This document shows, one piece after another, positions 8,249 to 15,326 of a stretch of DNA of 64,000 bases. Position numbers and translations under genes: made by a program. The notes beneath the pieces are model-generated. The model saw only the letters and a list, made by a program, of their open reading frames with translations. It searched no databases and was not told where the DNA came from. This DNA is from Bifidobacterium breve (lineage in GTDB: Bacteria; Actinomycetota; Actinomycetes; Nanopelagicales; Nanopelagicaceae), in assembly GCA_945885625.1 (NCBI GenBank), contig CAMCYS010000001.1:124001-188000 (forward strand), read 5' to 3'. Position 1 is the stretch's first letter. Each line of letters begins with the position of its first letter.

Positions 8249-8794
8249 TTGAATGCCCGAGGCACCAACCAGATTGCGCGCCAAATCCACGATGGAATTG
8301 CGCAAGATCTGGTTGCTCTGGGGTACTCACTTGATCAATCTTTAGGAGCGCCTGAGTTACCAGCTTCAACTCGGGCTGAACTACGTACGCTTAGATTTGC
8401 GGTAACTGATCTAATTGAGAAAGTTCGACGCGAAATTCTAAATCTGCGAAACATTTCGCCTGATTTACGTGAGCTAGCTATCGCAATCTGCGGCGATCGT
8501 CTCGGAGTATTTGAGTTAGCGACCCCCATTGATCAATCACTTAACCCCATAGTTGTCGAACTGTTGCGCAATGCCGCCGAGCACTCTGGGGCTAGCGTGA
8601 TTAATCTGCGGAGTTATCAAGAGCAGGCTTCCACTGTTATCGAAATAAGCGATAACGGGATTGGTGGTGTTGAAATGAAAGCTGATCGATTTGGTCTAGT
8701 TGGTATTACCGAGGCTATAGCTGAGCTCTCTGGACGAATTGAATTTGTAAATCTCACGCCCGGTCTCGTGATTCGAGTTTCGATTCCAAGTTGA
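8249..8794 (+). CDS. Minimal histidine kinase lacking a sensor domain (NarL/DesK type)
   Basis: At 181 residues it holds only the catalytic core: a HisKA_3 dimerisation helix with the phospho-acceptor at H14 (RQIHDGIAQDLVALG), and a HATPase domain with ELLRNAAEHSGA (N box), DNGIGG and FGLVGI. No transmembrane, PAS or GAF region precedes it. The only in-frame start is TTG at 8249, directly after the fadD stop. It overlaps its response regulator by TTGA. Sensing must come from another protein or from a cytoplasmic signal. The position after fadD hints at a lipid-linked cue, as inference. Confidence 0.82.
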   Translation: MNARGTNQIARQIHDGIAQDLVALGYSLDQSLGAPELPASTRAELRTLRFAVTDLIEKVRREILNLRNISPDLRELAIAICGDRLGVFELATPIDQSLNPIVVELLRNAAEHSGASVINLRSYQEQASTVIEISDNGIGGVEMKADRFGLVGITEAIAELSGRIEFVNLTPGLVIRVSIPS

Positions 8795-9408
8795 ATCGCC
8801 GGGTTTTAATTGTTGATGATCATCCGATCGTTCGCGCTGGGCTAGAGCAAGCCCTACTTAAAGCAAATTTCACCATCTGCGCTATGGCCGCCAGTAAGAA
8901 TGAAGCGGTCGCGCAAATTGCACGAACGAATCCAAACCTGATCTTGCTTGACCTAAATCTTCCCGATGGCAGTGGCTTTGAAGTTGCCAACTGGGCTAGA
9001 GGAATATCCGATGAGATTGGCATCGTAATTCTCACTCTCAATGACGCCCCAGAAATATTGCTAGCAGCTCTCGCTGCCCAAGTAAGTGGATTTGTTTTAA
9101 AGAGTGCGCCAATTTCAGAGGTCATTGCAACGCTTGAACGCGCCCTGATCACTCCCCTTAGTTTCACGGCGGCTGGATTGCAGAGAGCGCTCAAAGCAAA
9201 GGAACGTTTGCCAAGTTTAAGTTCAAGGGAGTTAGAAGTTCTAAATGTTTTGGCTACCGGCAAAAGCACTAAAGAGATTGCTAGACAAATGTATTTAGGC
9301 GAACCAACTATCAAAACGCATTTAACGAATATCTATCGCAAACTTGAAGTGAATAATCGGATCTCAGCTGTTGCGGTTGCTCGTGAAAATTCTTGGTTAG
9401 GCGAGTAA
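8791..9408 (+). CDS. LuxR/NarL-type response regulator
   Basis: The 205-residue protein has a receiver domain (residues 1-120) with the acidic pocket D9-D10, phospho-acceptor D54 in LLDLNLPDG, and the conserved lysine in FVLKSA. A LuxR-type helix-turn-helix follows at about 143-200 (LSSRELEVLNVLATGKSTKEIA, IKTHLTNIYRKL). It starts at TTG 8791, overlapping the kinase stop, so the two proteins should be made in a fixed ratio. Its targets are unknown. The 3' end overlaps the convergent pimB gene by twelve bases. Confidence 0.9.
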   Translation: MNRRVLIVDDHPIVRAGLEQALLKANFTICAMAASKNEAVAQIARTNPNLILLDLNLPDGSGFEVANWARGISDEIGIVILTLNDAPEILLAALAAQVSGFVLKSAPISEVIATLERALITPLSFTAAGLQRALKAKERLPSLSSRELEVLNVLATGKSTKEIARQMYLGEPTIKTHLTNIYRKLEVNNRISAVAVARENSWLGE

Positions 9409-10533
9409 CGCAGCGTACTTACCTGCCCAAATTTCCCAGCGCCAATTCTCAATAATCCAAGCTCTGCCATTAGCGCCCATAACCGCGCAAAGTTCCGGGT
9501 TATTGAGTAACTCGATACAAGACTCGGCAATTTCAAAAGTATTTGTGCCGTCAACTACAACACCAGTCTCCCCGACTAGTACAGCATCTGGCGCACCGCC
9601 AGATTTTCCGCCGACTACCGGTAATCCGCAGGAACTAGCTTCGAGATAAACAATGCCAAGACCCTCTACTTCTAGACCAAAGAATCGTGAACGCGAAGGC
9701 ATAGCAAAGATATCCCCGAGACAGATGTAGTTAGGAAGGTCGGCATAGTTAATGCGCCCGATAAATGTTATGCAATCGGCAACTTCTAACTTAGCTGCTA
9801 ACTTTTCCAAGTACTTTTGATGCGGCCCGACTCCGACCAAAACCAAATGAACGCTAGGTGTTGCGGCTTTGATTTGCGGAAGTGCCAAGATCAGTTTGTC
9901 TTGGCCCTTGCGATGAACTAATCGTCCCACGCTAATTATCACCGATTTATCGGTTAGTCCTAATTGGGCCCGCAATTGACTAGAGTCAGTCGGAACGAAA
10001 TGATCTACATCTATGCCAGGTGCGATCTGAACCAACTTATTTGTATCACTCTTGCTTAGCGCTTTACTTATTTCGCCCTTGGTGTAATTACCTAAGTAGG
10101 TAATCGCATCAATTTCTTTGCTCATGTATCTAATGGCAAAAGAAAATGGCGGCACTTTTGCCCACCAAACTTCATGGCCATGAGTGAGGGCGACAATCTT
10201 TTGCGCACCCGCCTTACGCATTGCTCTCGCCATAACGCCTAACGGTGCAGCGGCCCCAAAGGCCACTCTAGATAGCTTGCGTTCTCTAATAATTCGCTGA
10301 CAAATTTTTAGCACTCGCGGCGTTGGCAAAAGTATCTGGCTTCGGTCACGAATGACTTCAACGCCGTATTCCTGTAACCAATTAGCATCAAATTCCGACG
10401 TATTTGATTGAGCGCTTGTGTAGACAATAACCGAACCTTTCGGTAAGCGTTCAATTAGGCCATGCACAAAAGTTTCAATTCCACCGGCTCTAGGGCCAAA
10501 GTCATTGGTGATAAAAAGTGTGGTCGCCGCCAT
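9397..10533 (-). CDS. pimB: Phosphatidylinositol mannosyltransferase PimB' (GT4)
   Basis: Transfers mannose from GDP-mannose to phosphatidylinositol monomannoside, on the cytoplasmic side of the membrane. The 378-residue protein has the N-terminal acceptor-binding GPRAGGIETFVHGL near residue 14, a GT-B fold with VGRLVHRKGQDKL in the middle, and the donor site FFGLEVEGLGIVYLEASSCGLPVV with the family E(x7)E motif. I chose the ATG at 10533. A GTG at 10536 overlapping the NlpC gene stop (TAGTG) is equally possible. It sits directly downstream of the cell-wall hydrolase. With ino1 and pgsA in the window it supports mannosylated inositol lipids in the envelope. Confidence 0.88.
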   Translation of the reverse strand: MAATTLFITNDFGPRAGGIETFVHGLIERLPKGSVIVYTSAQSNTSEFDANWLQEYGVEVIRDRSQILLPTPRVLKICQRIIRERKLSRVAFGAAAPLGVMARAMRKAGAQKIVALTHGHEVWWAKVPPFSFAIRYMSKEIDAITYLGNYTKGEISKALSKSDTNKLVQIAPGIDVDHFVPTDSSQLRAQLGLTDKSVIISVGRLVHRKGQDKLILALPQIKAATPSVHLVLVGVGPHQKYLEKLAAKLEVADCITFIGRINYADLPNYICLGDIFAMPSRSRFFGLEVEGLGIVYLEASSCGLPVVGGKSGGAPDAVLVGETGVVVDGTNTFEIAESCIELLNNPELCAVMGANGRAWIIENWRWEIWAGKYAALLA

Positions 10534-10535
10534 CA

Positions 10536-11567
10536 CTAGAACCGACGAACGGCAACTAGCTTCTTACGACCCATCGCTGTGGCCGCGTTAGATTCCACTC
10601 GCACTCGAGCTCCCGGACGGGGTGCGTGAACCATTTTGCCGCCACCTAAATAAATGGAGACGTGTGAAATACGTTGGCCAGGGAAAGCATAGAAGAGCAA
10701 ATCTCCTGCTCTGGCCGAGCTGTAAGAAACTCTTTTGCCATATTGCGCCTGAGCTGCCGAATAGTGCGGCAAGGAGACGCCAGCTCCTCGATAGGCGCGC
10801 ATTGTTAGCCCTGAACAGTCCCAAATAGTCGTACCGGCACCACCAAAGACATATCGGTCACCGATTTGCGCAAGAGCATATTTAATTGCAATTCCGGCAC
10901 GGCCAGAAATTTTTCCTGTGCTACTTGCGTATGCCTTGGAGGATGCTTGATAAGCATCATCCTCGGCTGCTGCAAGGGCGGCCAACCTGGCTCGATCTGA
11001 TTTCTTCAATTTCGCCAAAATTTTCTCGGCGCTAACTAGCTTTGCTTTCGCTTGGGCTGACTTCTGCGCGAATCTCTTCTCGGCAGCTTTTACTAAAGCC
11101 AGCTTGTCATTAACGGTCAAAGTCGTTGCTTTGAGCCGTTGTTCCGCCGCTTCAAACTTTCGCAACTGAGAGCTCTTAGCTCGAGTAATTGATTCCAGTG
11201 AACCAGCCGAACTTAGATAAAGTTCTGGGTTTGCTGAGAAGAGAAGCTCTAAACCTTGACTTAAACCCCCAGCTTTATACTGCTCAATGGCAATTGTGTT
11301 TAACGATTTCTTTAGCGCATCAACAGTTTCACCTTGTGCTGCTGCCTCTTGCTTAATTCCGTTAAGTGTTTTGGTCAAAGTTGCTAATTGGACTTTCGCT
11401 CCCTGCGCGCCTTCGGCCGCAGATGCAGCATCTTCTTGTAGTTGGCGAACTTGGGCCTGAATTTGGGCCAAGGTAGGAGCCGCGTTAGCAACCGATGGAA
11501 ATAGCCCAACGGTAATAGCTATAGCTGCGCTAACTGCGAGCGCGCTTCGTATCCAGGTGCTAGACAT
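10536..11567 (-). CDS. Secreted NlpC/P60 peptidoglycan endopeptidase with coiled-coil N-terminus
   Basis: The 343-residue protein starts with a signal peptide (positive WIR, hydrophobic core to about residue 24, likely cleavage after A29 in ANA). A long helical coiled-coil region follows at about 35-205. The catalytic domain has Cys251 in DCSG, His302 in ISHVSIY and His314, the usual NlpC/P60 triad. It cuts stem peptides during cell separation, as RipA-type enzymes do. The coiled coil probably binds FtsEX or keeps the enzyme inactive, by analogy. The leader contains two hairpins. An in-frame TAGCCT lies seven bases before the ATG. Confidence 0.88.
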   Translation of the reverse strand: MSSTWIRSALAVSAAIAITVGLFPSVANAAPTLAQIQAQVRQLQEDAASAAEGAQGAKVQLATLTKTLNGIKQEAAAQGETVDALKKSLNTIAIEQYKAGGLSQGLELLFSANPELYLSSAGSLESITRAKSSQLRKFEAAEQRLKATTLTVNDKLALVKAAEKRFAQKSAQAKAKLVSAEKILAKLKKSDRARLAALAAAEDDAYQASSKAYASSTGKISGRAGIAIKYALAQIGDRYVFGGAGTTIWDCSGLTMRAYRGAGVSLPHYSAAQAQYGKRVSYSSARAGDLLFYAFPGQRISHVSIYLGGGKMVHAPRPGARVRVESNAATAMGRKKLVAVRRF

Positions 11568-11574
11568 AGAGAAG

Positions 11575-11580
11575 AGGCTA
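11575..11580 (-). promoter_or_regulatory. Candidate -10 element before the NlpC/P60 gene
   Basis: TAGCCT on the minus strand ends seven bases before the ATG at 11567. A leaderless start is possible, but the hairpins just upstream would then be outside the mRNA. Confidence 0.4.
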
Positions 11581-11613
11581 TCGGTGGGTAGATACGTCGC
11601 TCAACCTCAAACC

Positions 11614-11653
11614 GCGCCTTAGGCGCAGAATTCCACTAGAAATCAGTGAATTC
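11614..11653. other. Two adjacent hairpins between the Cys-rich gene and the NlpC/P60 gene
   Basis: The first is GCGCC-TTA-GGCGC at 11614-11626. The second pairs GAATTCCACT (11628-11637, one bulged C) with AGTGAATTC (11645-11653) around a 7-base loop. No T-tract follows on either strand, so they are not simple terminators. Read on the minus strand they follow the small-gene stop and precede the hydrolase start. I looked for a c-di-AMP riboswitch signature, common before such genes, and did not find one. Confidence 0.45.
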
Positions 11654-11671
11654 TCAGGAAAATTTGGCTGA

Positions 11672-11845
11672 TCACGCGAGAAATCTTAGCGGCGGCACAA
11701 TCCCTCGAGATGAGAGAAGTACAAGAGCATCAGCAGTTTGATTACTTAAATCAACGCAGTCTTCAGATTTGTTTAGAAAGAATGAAACTACACAATCTTT
11801 ACAAGCCAAATCTCGTAGGGAACAAGAGTCGCAGTCAATGATCAT
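11672..11845 (-). CDS. 57-residue Cys-rich small protein (missed by length cut-offs)
   Basis: Minus-strand ATG at 11845 to TGA at 11672 encodes 57 residues. The N-terminus reads MIIDCDSC and then LACKDCVV, two CxxC-like pairs (C5/C8 and C15/C18), with a further C30. The C-terminus ends in GIVPPLRFLA. I recall similar short proteins (DCDTC...ACxDCVV...VPPLR) beside NlpC/P60 genes in Streptomyces and relatives, which supports a real gene, though I cannot check it here. A TACTCT hexamer seven bases before the ATG suggests a leaderless mRNA. The four cysteines could bind zinc or an iron-sulfur cluster. Function unknown. It fills what would otherwise be a 390-bp gap. Confidence 0.72.
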   Translation of the reverse strand: MIIDCDSCSLRDLACKDCVVSFFLNKSEDCVDLSNQTADALVLLSSRGIVPPLRFLA

Positions 11846-11852
11846 GCTTTAA

Positions 11853-11858
11853 AGAGTA
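11853..11858 (-). promoter_or_regulatory. Candidate -10 element of the Cys-rich small gene
   Basis: TACTCT on the minus strand ends seven bases before the ATG at 11845. There is no ribosome-binding site. It is divergent from the RibD-like gene promoter about 90 bp away. Confidence 0.4.
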
Positions 11859-11948
11859 AAGGCCACCACTGACATCGCCCTTTAGTTGACTTTAAAAATT
11901 GAGTCCAGACACTGAAAAAATCTGCGCGATAAATCAAGGCCAACCCTC

Positions 11949-11954
11949 TACCTT
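11949..11954 (+). promoter_or_regulatory. -10 element of a leaderless promoter for the RibD-like gene
   Basis: TACCTT ends six bases before the GTG at 11961. The sequence between is pyrimidine-rich, with no ribosome-binding site. Confidence 0.5.
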
Positions 11955-11960
11955 TTCTCC

Positions 11961-12452
11961 GTGCCTGTTATCGCCTCACTAGTCGTTGGTTCCGATGGAT
12001 CTACCAGCAAAGCAGGCCGCTCAGCTGGCGTATCCAGTGCCGCAGATCGTCGAGCTTTCTTGGCTCGTCGACGTAATGCAGATGCGCTACTAATCGGTGG
12101 CAATACTGCTCGCAATGAGCCTTACCAAAAAACGCCAGTTCCAGTTGTGATCGTCTCTAAATCAATGCTAAATCCACTTTCGAATAACCGGCTGGCCCAT
12201 TGGTGGAATTGCGACCCAGTTGAGGCGTTATCACGCGCCCAGCGGTTATTTGGCGAGACCATTGTGGTCGAATCGGGAATTTCGATAATCGAGGAATTGA
12301 TCACAGCAAAGAAGATAGATCGCCTTGAGTTAAGTGTCACTTCAGTTACTGGTGGCGAAGACCAAGTTGATTACCAAAAATTGTTAAAAAAATTTACGAA
12401 CGTAACGCAGCGAGTAGAAGATGAAACAACTTTTTACACAGCAAGTAATTAG
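11961..12452 (+). CDS. RibD C-terminal-like (dihydrofolate-reductase fold) reductase
   Basis: This 163-residue protein resembles the short pyrimidine-reductase family (RibD C-terminal domain, DHFR-like fold): a start with SLVVGSDGSTS, then RRNADALLIGGNTARNEPY, the conserved NADPH-side motif, and later VVESGISIIEELI. It is shorter than classical RibD C-terminal enzymes (about 210-230 residues), so the substrate may differ. Possible roles are riboflavin synthesis or reduction of a related pterin or pyrimidine. It is convergent with the EamA gene, separated by three bases. Confidence 0.75.
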   Translation: MPVIASLVVGSDGSTSKAGRSAGVSSAADRRAFLARRRNADALLIGGNTARNEPYQKTPVPVVIVSKSMLNPLSNNRLAHWWNCDPVEALSRAQRLFGETIVVESGISIIEELITAKKIDRLELSVTSVTGGEDQVDYQKLLKKFTNVTQRVEDETTFYTASN

Positions 12453-12455
12453 TTT

Positions 12456-13307
12456 TTAAAACGCCGAAAGAATTGCAACTCCGGCGACAGCTAGAAAAAC
12501 TCCGACGTATTGAACTTTATGTAGTCGCTCATGCAAAAACTTGAAGGCAAGCAAAACGGTGAATACTGGATATAGTGAGCCGAGAACCATCACCAGAGAA
12601 ACTAGCCCTTCTTGGGTCGCTAGGCCCAAAGTGAAATTGGCGAGAAAGTCAGCAACACCAATAAAAATCAATGAGGGCGCATCGGCACGACTGAAACCGC
12701 CTGTTGTACGAAATTTGATTGCGAGAAAAATAGTAAATAACGCAGTTGTAGCTCGCATAGTAACCATGGTCATCAGTGCACTTGAATCAGAGCCAATACC
12801 TATCAGGGTTAGTGCAGTACCAAAACCAAAGGCTGCTCCAAATGCTAAGGCAACTGGTTTTAATGGAAACCCTTGCGAAATCTCAGGGCCACTTGCGCAA
12901 AAAGCTCCAGCCAGTGCGATAACAACACCAATCCAACGTCCACGTGAAAGTTGTTCACCGCCGATTACTGCAAACATAACTGGGACAACGGCGCCAAGCG
13001 AGCTAATTGGTGAGACAACGCCCATGCGACCAGTACTAAGGCCAACATATAAACAGATCAACCCAGTGTAACCAAGTACGCCAGCAAATACGCCTGGCCA
13101 GAAAAATCCAGAGAAAAAACCATCGTTTCCGAAAGCGACAGCGTCGCGCTCGCCAGTAGCGAAAATTAAGAAAATTCCAAAGGCCAAACCAATTAACTGG
13201 GTCATTCCGAGTACAGCTAAAGCTTTGTACTTCTTGCTCATTCGCCCTGCTTGAAAATCAGCGCTACCCCAAAGGGCGCTAGACAAGAGTGCTAGTGCGA
13301 AAGCCAT
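12456..13307 (-). CDS. EamA/DMT-family transporter
   Basis: A 283-residue membrane protein with about ten hydrophobic helices arranged as two EamA repeats (residues 1-135 and 145-283). Motifs include LSSALWGSADFQAGRMSKK at the N-terminus and LGSLYPVFTVLLAFKFLHERLHKVQYVGVFLAVAGV at the C-terminus. Such proteins export or import small metabolites. No substrate can be inferred. It has its own leaderless promoter, divergent from DUF3000. Confidence 0.85.
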   Translation of the reverse strand: MAFALALLSSALWGSADFQAGRMSKKYKALAVLGMTQLIGLAFGIFLIFATGERDAVAFGNDGFFSGFFWPGVFAGVLGYTGLICLYVGLSTGRMGVVSPISSLGAVVPVMFAVIGGEQLSRGRWIGVVIALAGAFCASGPEISQGFPLKPVALAFGAAFGFGTALTLIGIGSDSSALMTMVTMRATTALFTIFLAIKFRTTGGFSRADAPSLIFIGVADFLANFTLGLATQEGLVSLVMVLGSLYPVFTVLLAFKFLHERLHKVQYVGVFLAVAGVAILSAF

Positions 13308-13313
13308 TTGCGT

Positions 13314-13319
13314 AGGCTA
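13314..13319 (-). promoter_or_regulatory. -10 element of a leaderless promoter for the EamA transporter
   Basis: TAGCCT on the minus strand ends six bases before the ATG at 13307. It is back to back with the DUF3000 promoter. Confidence 0.55.
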
Positions 13320-13355
13320 CCGCCCTGCCTCCCCTGAATTCGCTACCACCATCTT

Positions 13356-13361
13356 TAGACT
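13356..13361 (+). promoter_or_regulatory. -10 element of a leaderless promoter for DUF3000
   Basis: TAGACT ends six bases before the GTG at 13368. No ribosome-binding site is present. Confidence 0.6.
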
Positions 13362-13367
13362 TAGGTA

Positions 13368-13955
13368 GTGGATGCCGCAGCCTTTGATCGTTTGACTGAT
13401 CAACTTCGGACTGTAGAAACCCGTTCAGAAATTATTCTCGAAGAGGTCCCAGCGCCCCAAAAGCTGGCCAAATACTCCTTCGCTTTTTCAGCCGATGTTA
13501 GTAATGGGCTAACTGGCGATGCTGAAGATGGCGTTGGCTCCGGCCGTTTTGTCTTACTTCACGAACCAGGTGGGCAAGAAACTTGGGAATCAGATTTTCG
13601 TTGTGTAACTTTTATGAGCGCCGATGTTGAAGCCGATATGCATGAAGATCCGATGCTGGCCGAAGTTGGCTGGTCTTGGTTTCTAGACTCTCTATCCGAT
13701 GCTGGCTGTGAATACAGCGCGCCAAGTGGAACAGTCACTCGCGTGACTAGCGCTTCATTTGGGAAATTAACCGGCCGCAATAATGAAGCTGAAATCGAGA
13801 TCCGCGCATCTTGGTCACCAATAATTAAATCTGCCGATGAATTATTTAGTCATGTAACTGCTTGGTGCGATCTGCTAGCCACGGTGGCTGGATTGCCACC
13901 AATTCCAGATGGGGTGTCAGTAATTTCCCCGTCGCGTAAACGACGCACAAGTTAA
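13368..13955 (+). CDS. DUF3000 family protein
   Basis: This 195-residue soluble protein matches the actinobacterial DUF3000 family: FDRLTDQLRTVETRSEIILEEVPAPQKLAKYSFAFSADV at the start, DPMLAEVGWSWFLDSL in the middle, and a C-terminus ending before VSPSRKRRTS. The family has no known function. It is almost always followed by an RNase D-like gene, as here nine bases downstream, which hints at a shared RNA-related role. GTG start with leaderless promoter. Confidence 0.85.
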   Translation: MDAAAFDRLTDQLRTVETRSEIILEEVPAPQKLAKYSFAFSADVSNGLTGDAEDGVGSGRFVLLHEPGGQETWESDFRCVTFMSADVEADMHEDPMLAEVGWSWFLDSLSDAGCEYSAPSGTVTRVTSASFGKLTGRNNEAEIEIRASWSPIIKSADELFSHVTAWCDLLATVAGLPPIPDGVSVISPSRKRRTS

Positions 13956-13964
13956 CTTAACTAG

Positions 13965-15230
13965 ATGACCGAAGATGAAGTAAAAAAAGCCACGCCGTTA
14001 CTGGTACCCGCTGCCGGAACGCCTGCTGTAATTGAAACTGAAGCTGCTTTTAGATCTGCCTTAGCCATACTGGCAGAAGGATCTGGGCCATTTGCAGTCG
14101 ATGCCGAACGTGCCTCTGGATATAAATACAGTTCTCGTGCCTACCTTATTCAGATTAAACGCTCCGGGGGTGGGCTGCATTTAATTGATCCGATTCCATT
14201 TGGACCTGGTCATCACTTCTTTCTTGAATTAAACGAATTACTCAACACTGACGAAGTTATTTTGCATGCCAGCACACAAGATTTACCTTGTTTGCGGGAA
14301 CTTGGAATCAATCCGAAAGTATTGTTTGATACTGAACTTGGCGGGCGCATTGCTGGTTTGCCACGAGTTGGTCTCGGGCCACTTCTTGAAGCACACCTTG
14401 GCGTGTTGCTTGCTAAAGAACATTCCGCAGTTGATTGGTCGGTACGCCCACTTCCGCTTGATTGGCTAAATTACGCGGCTCTAGATGTCGAATTATTGAT
14501 TGAACTACGAAATATAATTGCGCAATTGCTTGAAGAAGCGAAGAAATTGCCATGGGCAGAAGCAGAGTTCGCCGCAATACTGGCTGCTCCACCTAGCCCG
14601 CCGCGAGTCGATCCATGGCGGCGGACTTCAGGAATGCACAAAATTAGAAAACGAAACCAACTAGCCATAATTCGTGAGCTTTGGAATGTCAGAAATCAGA
14701 TTGCTGAATCACTCGATGTTTCACCAGGCAAATTATTAAATGACAGTGCAATTGTTGAACTTGCCATGAACCCGCCAACTAATAAACGTGAGTTCGATAA
14801 AGTTTTGCGGCCTATTGGTTTGCGTCCCCGCTGGAAAGAGAATTTGAATATCTGGTTGGCTGCAATTGCCTCAGCAGTTGCGCTTCCGGAAAGTGATTAT
14901 CCAGAGATGCGTGCTGCCGGTGATTCAATGCCACCAACTAAAATTTGGAAGGAACGTTTTCCAGAGAAGTACGCACCATTTACGCATGCTCGGGCGGCAG
15001 TTGAACTGCGAGCTGCCGAATTAAACATTCCAGTGGAGAATTTGATTTCACCTGATGTGATAAGAAAATTGGTTTGGAAACTCTCAACCGATGTAGCCAG
15101 AGATGCCCTCGAACTTGGAGCTCGCCCTTGGCAGGTCGCCGAGATCGCCGAATTAGTCAGCGCTGCCTTGCTAGAACGTGAACCTTTACTATTTCCTGAG
15201 GCCCCAGAGGCGGCTACTGAGCCAGAATGA
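13965..15230 (+). CDS. rnd: RNase D-like 3'-5' exonuclease with HRDC domain
   Basis: The 421-residue protein has a DEDD exonuclease domain in residues 30-190: FAVDAERASG (ExoI, D and E), LHASTQDLPCL (ExoII) and YAALDVELL (ExoIII with Tyr/Asp). An HRDC domain follows at about 225-310 (LAIIRELWNVRNQIAESLDVSPGKLLND). It trims the 3' ends of structured RNAs such as tRNA precursors. The length is typical of actinobacterial members, which carry a C-terminal extension. It forms an operon with DUF3000. Confidence 0.9.
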   Translation: MTEDEVKKATPLLVPAAGTPAVIETEAAFRSALAILAEGSGPFAVDAERASGYKYSSRAYLIQIKRSGGGLHLIDPIPFGPGHHFFLELNELLNTDEVILHASTQDLPCLRELGINPKVLFDTELGGRIAGLPRVGLGPLLEAHLGVLLAKEHSAVDWSVRPLPLDWLNYAALDVELLIELRNIIAQLLEEAKKLPWAEAEFAAILAAPPSPPRVDPWRRTSGMHKIRKRNQLAIIRELWNVRNQIAESLDVSPGKLLNDSAIVELAMNPPTNKREFDKVLRPIGLRPRWKENLNIWLAAIASAVALPESDYPEMRAAGDSMPPTKIWKERFPEKYAPFTHARAAVELRAAELNIPVENLISPDVIRKLVWKLSTDVARDALELGARPWQVAEIAELVSAALLEREPLLFPEAPEAATEPE

Positions 15231-15280
15231 TCTATTTTCTTTGTAGCGCAAGTAACTAGCGGCGTAGTTGCTGCTTAACC

Positions 15281-15294
15281 TTACTGACCAGTAA
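15281..15294. promoter_or_regulatory. Palindromic operator candidate upstream of fadAB
   Basis: TTACTG-AC-CAGTAA is a perfect inverted repeat of 6-bp arms. A second imperfect dyad, GGTAA-CAC-TTACC, lies at 15300-15312, close to the thiolase start at 15327. TetR-type regulators of fatty-acid degradation in actinobacteria and Thermus bind TTAC...GTAA-type sites, as I recall, and this site sits exactly where a fad repressor would act. The regulator is not identified in the window. Confidence 0.5.
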
Positions 15295-15326
15295 CCTTTG
15301 GTAACACTTACCGAAGGGCTCCCGCA

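Noticed and set aside
11568-11960. c-di-AMP riboswitch before the NlpC/P60 gene
   Set aside because: The conserved core sequences of the class are not present, and most of the gap is coding for the small Cys-rich protein.
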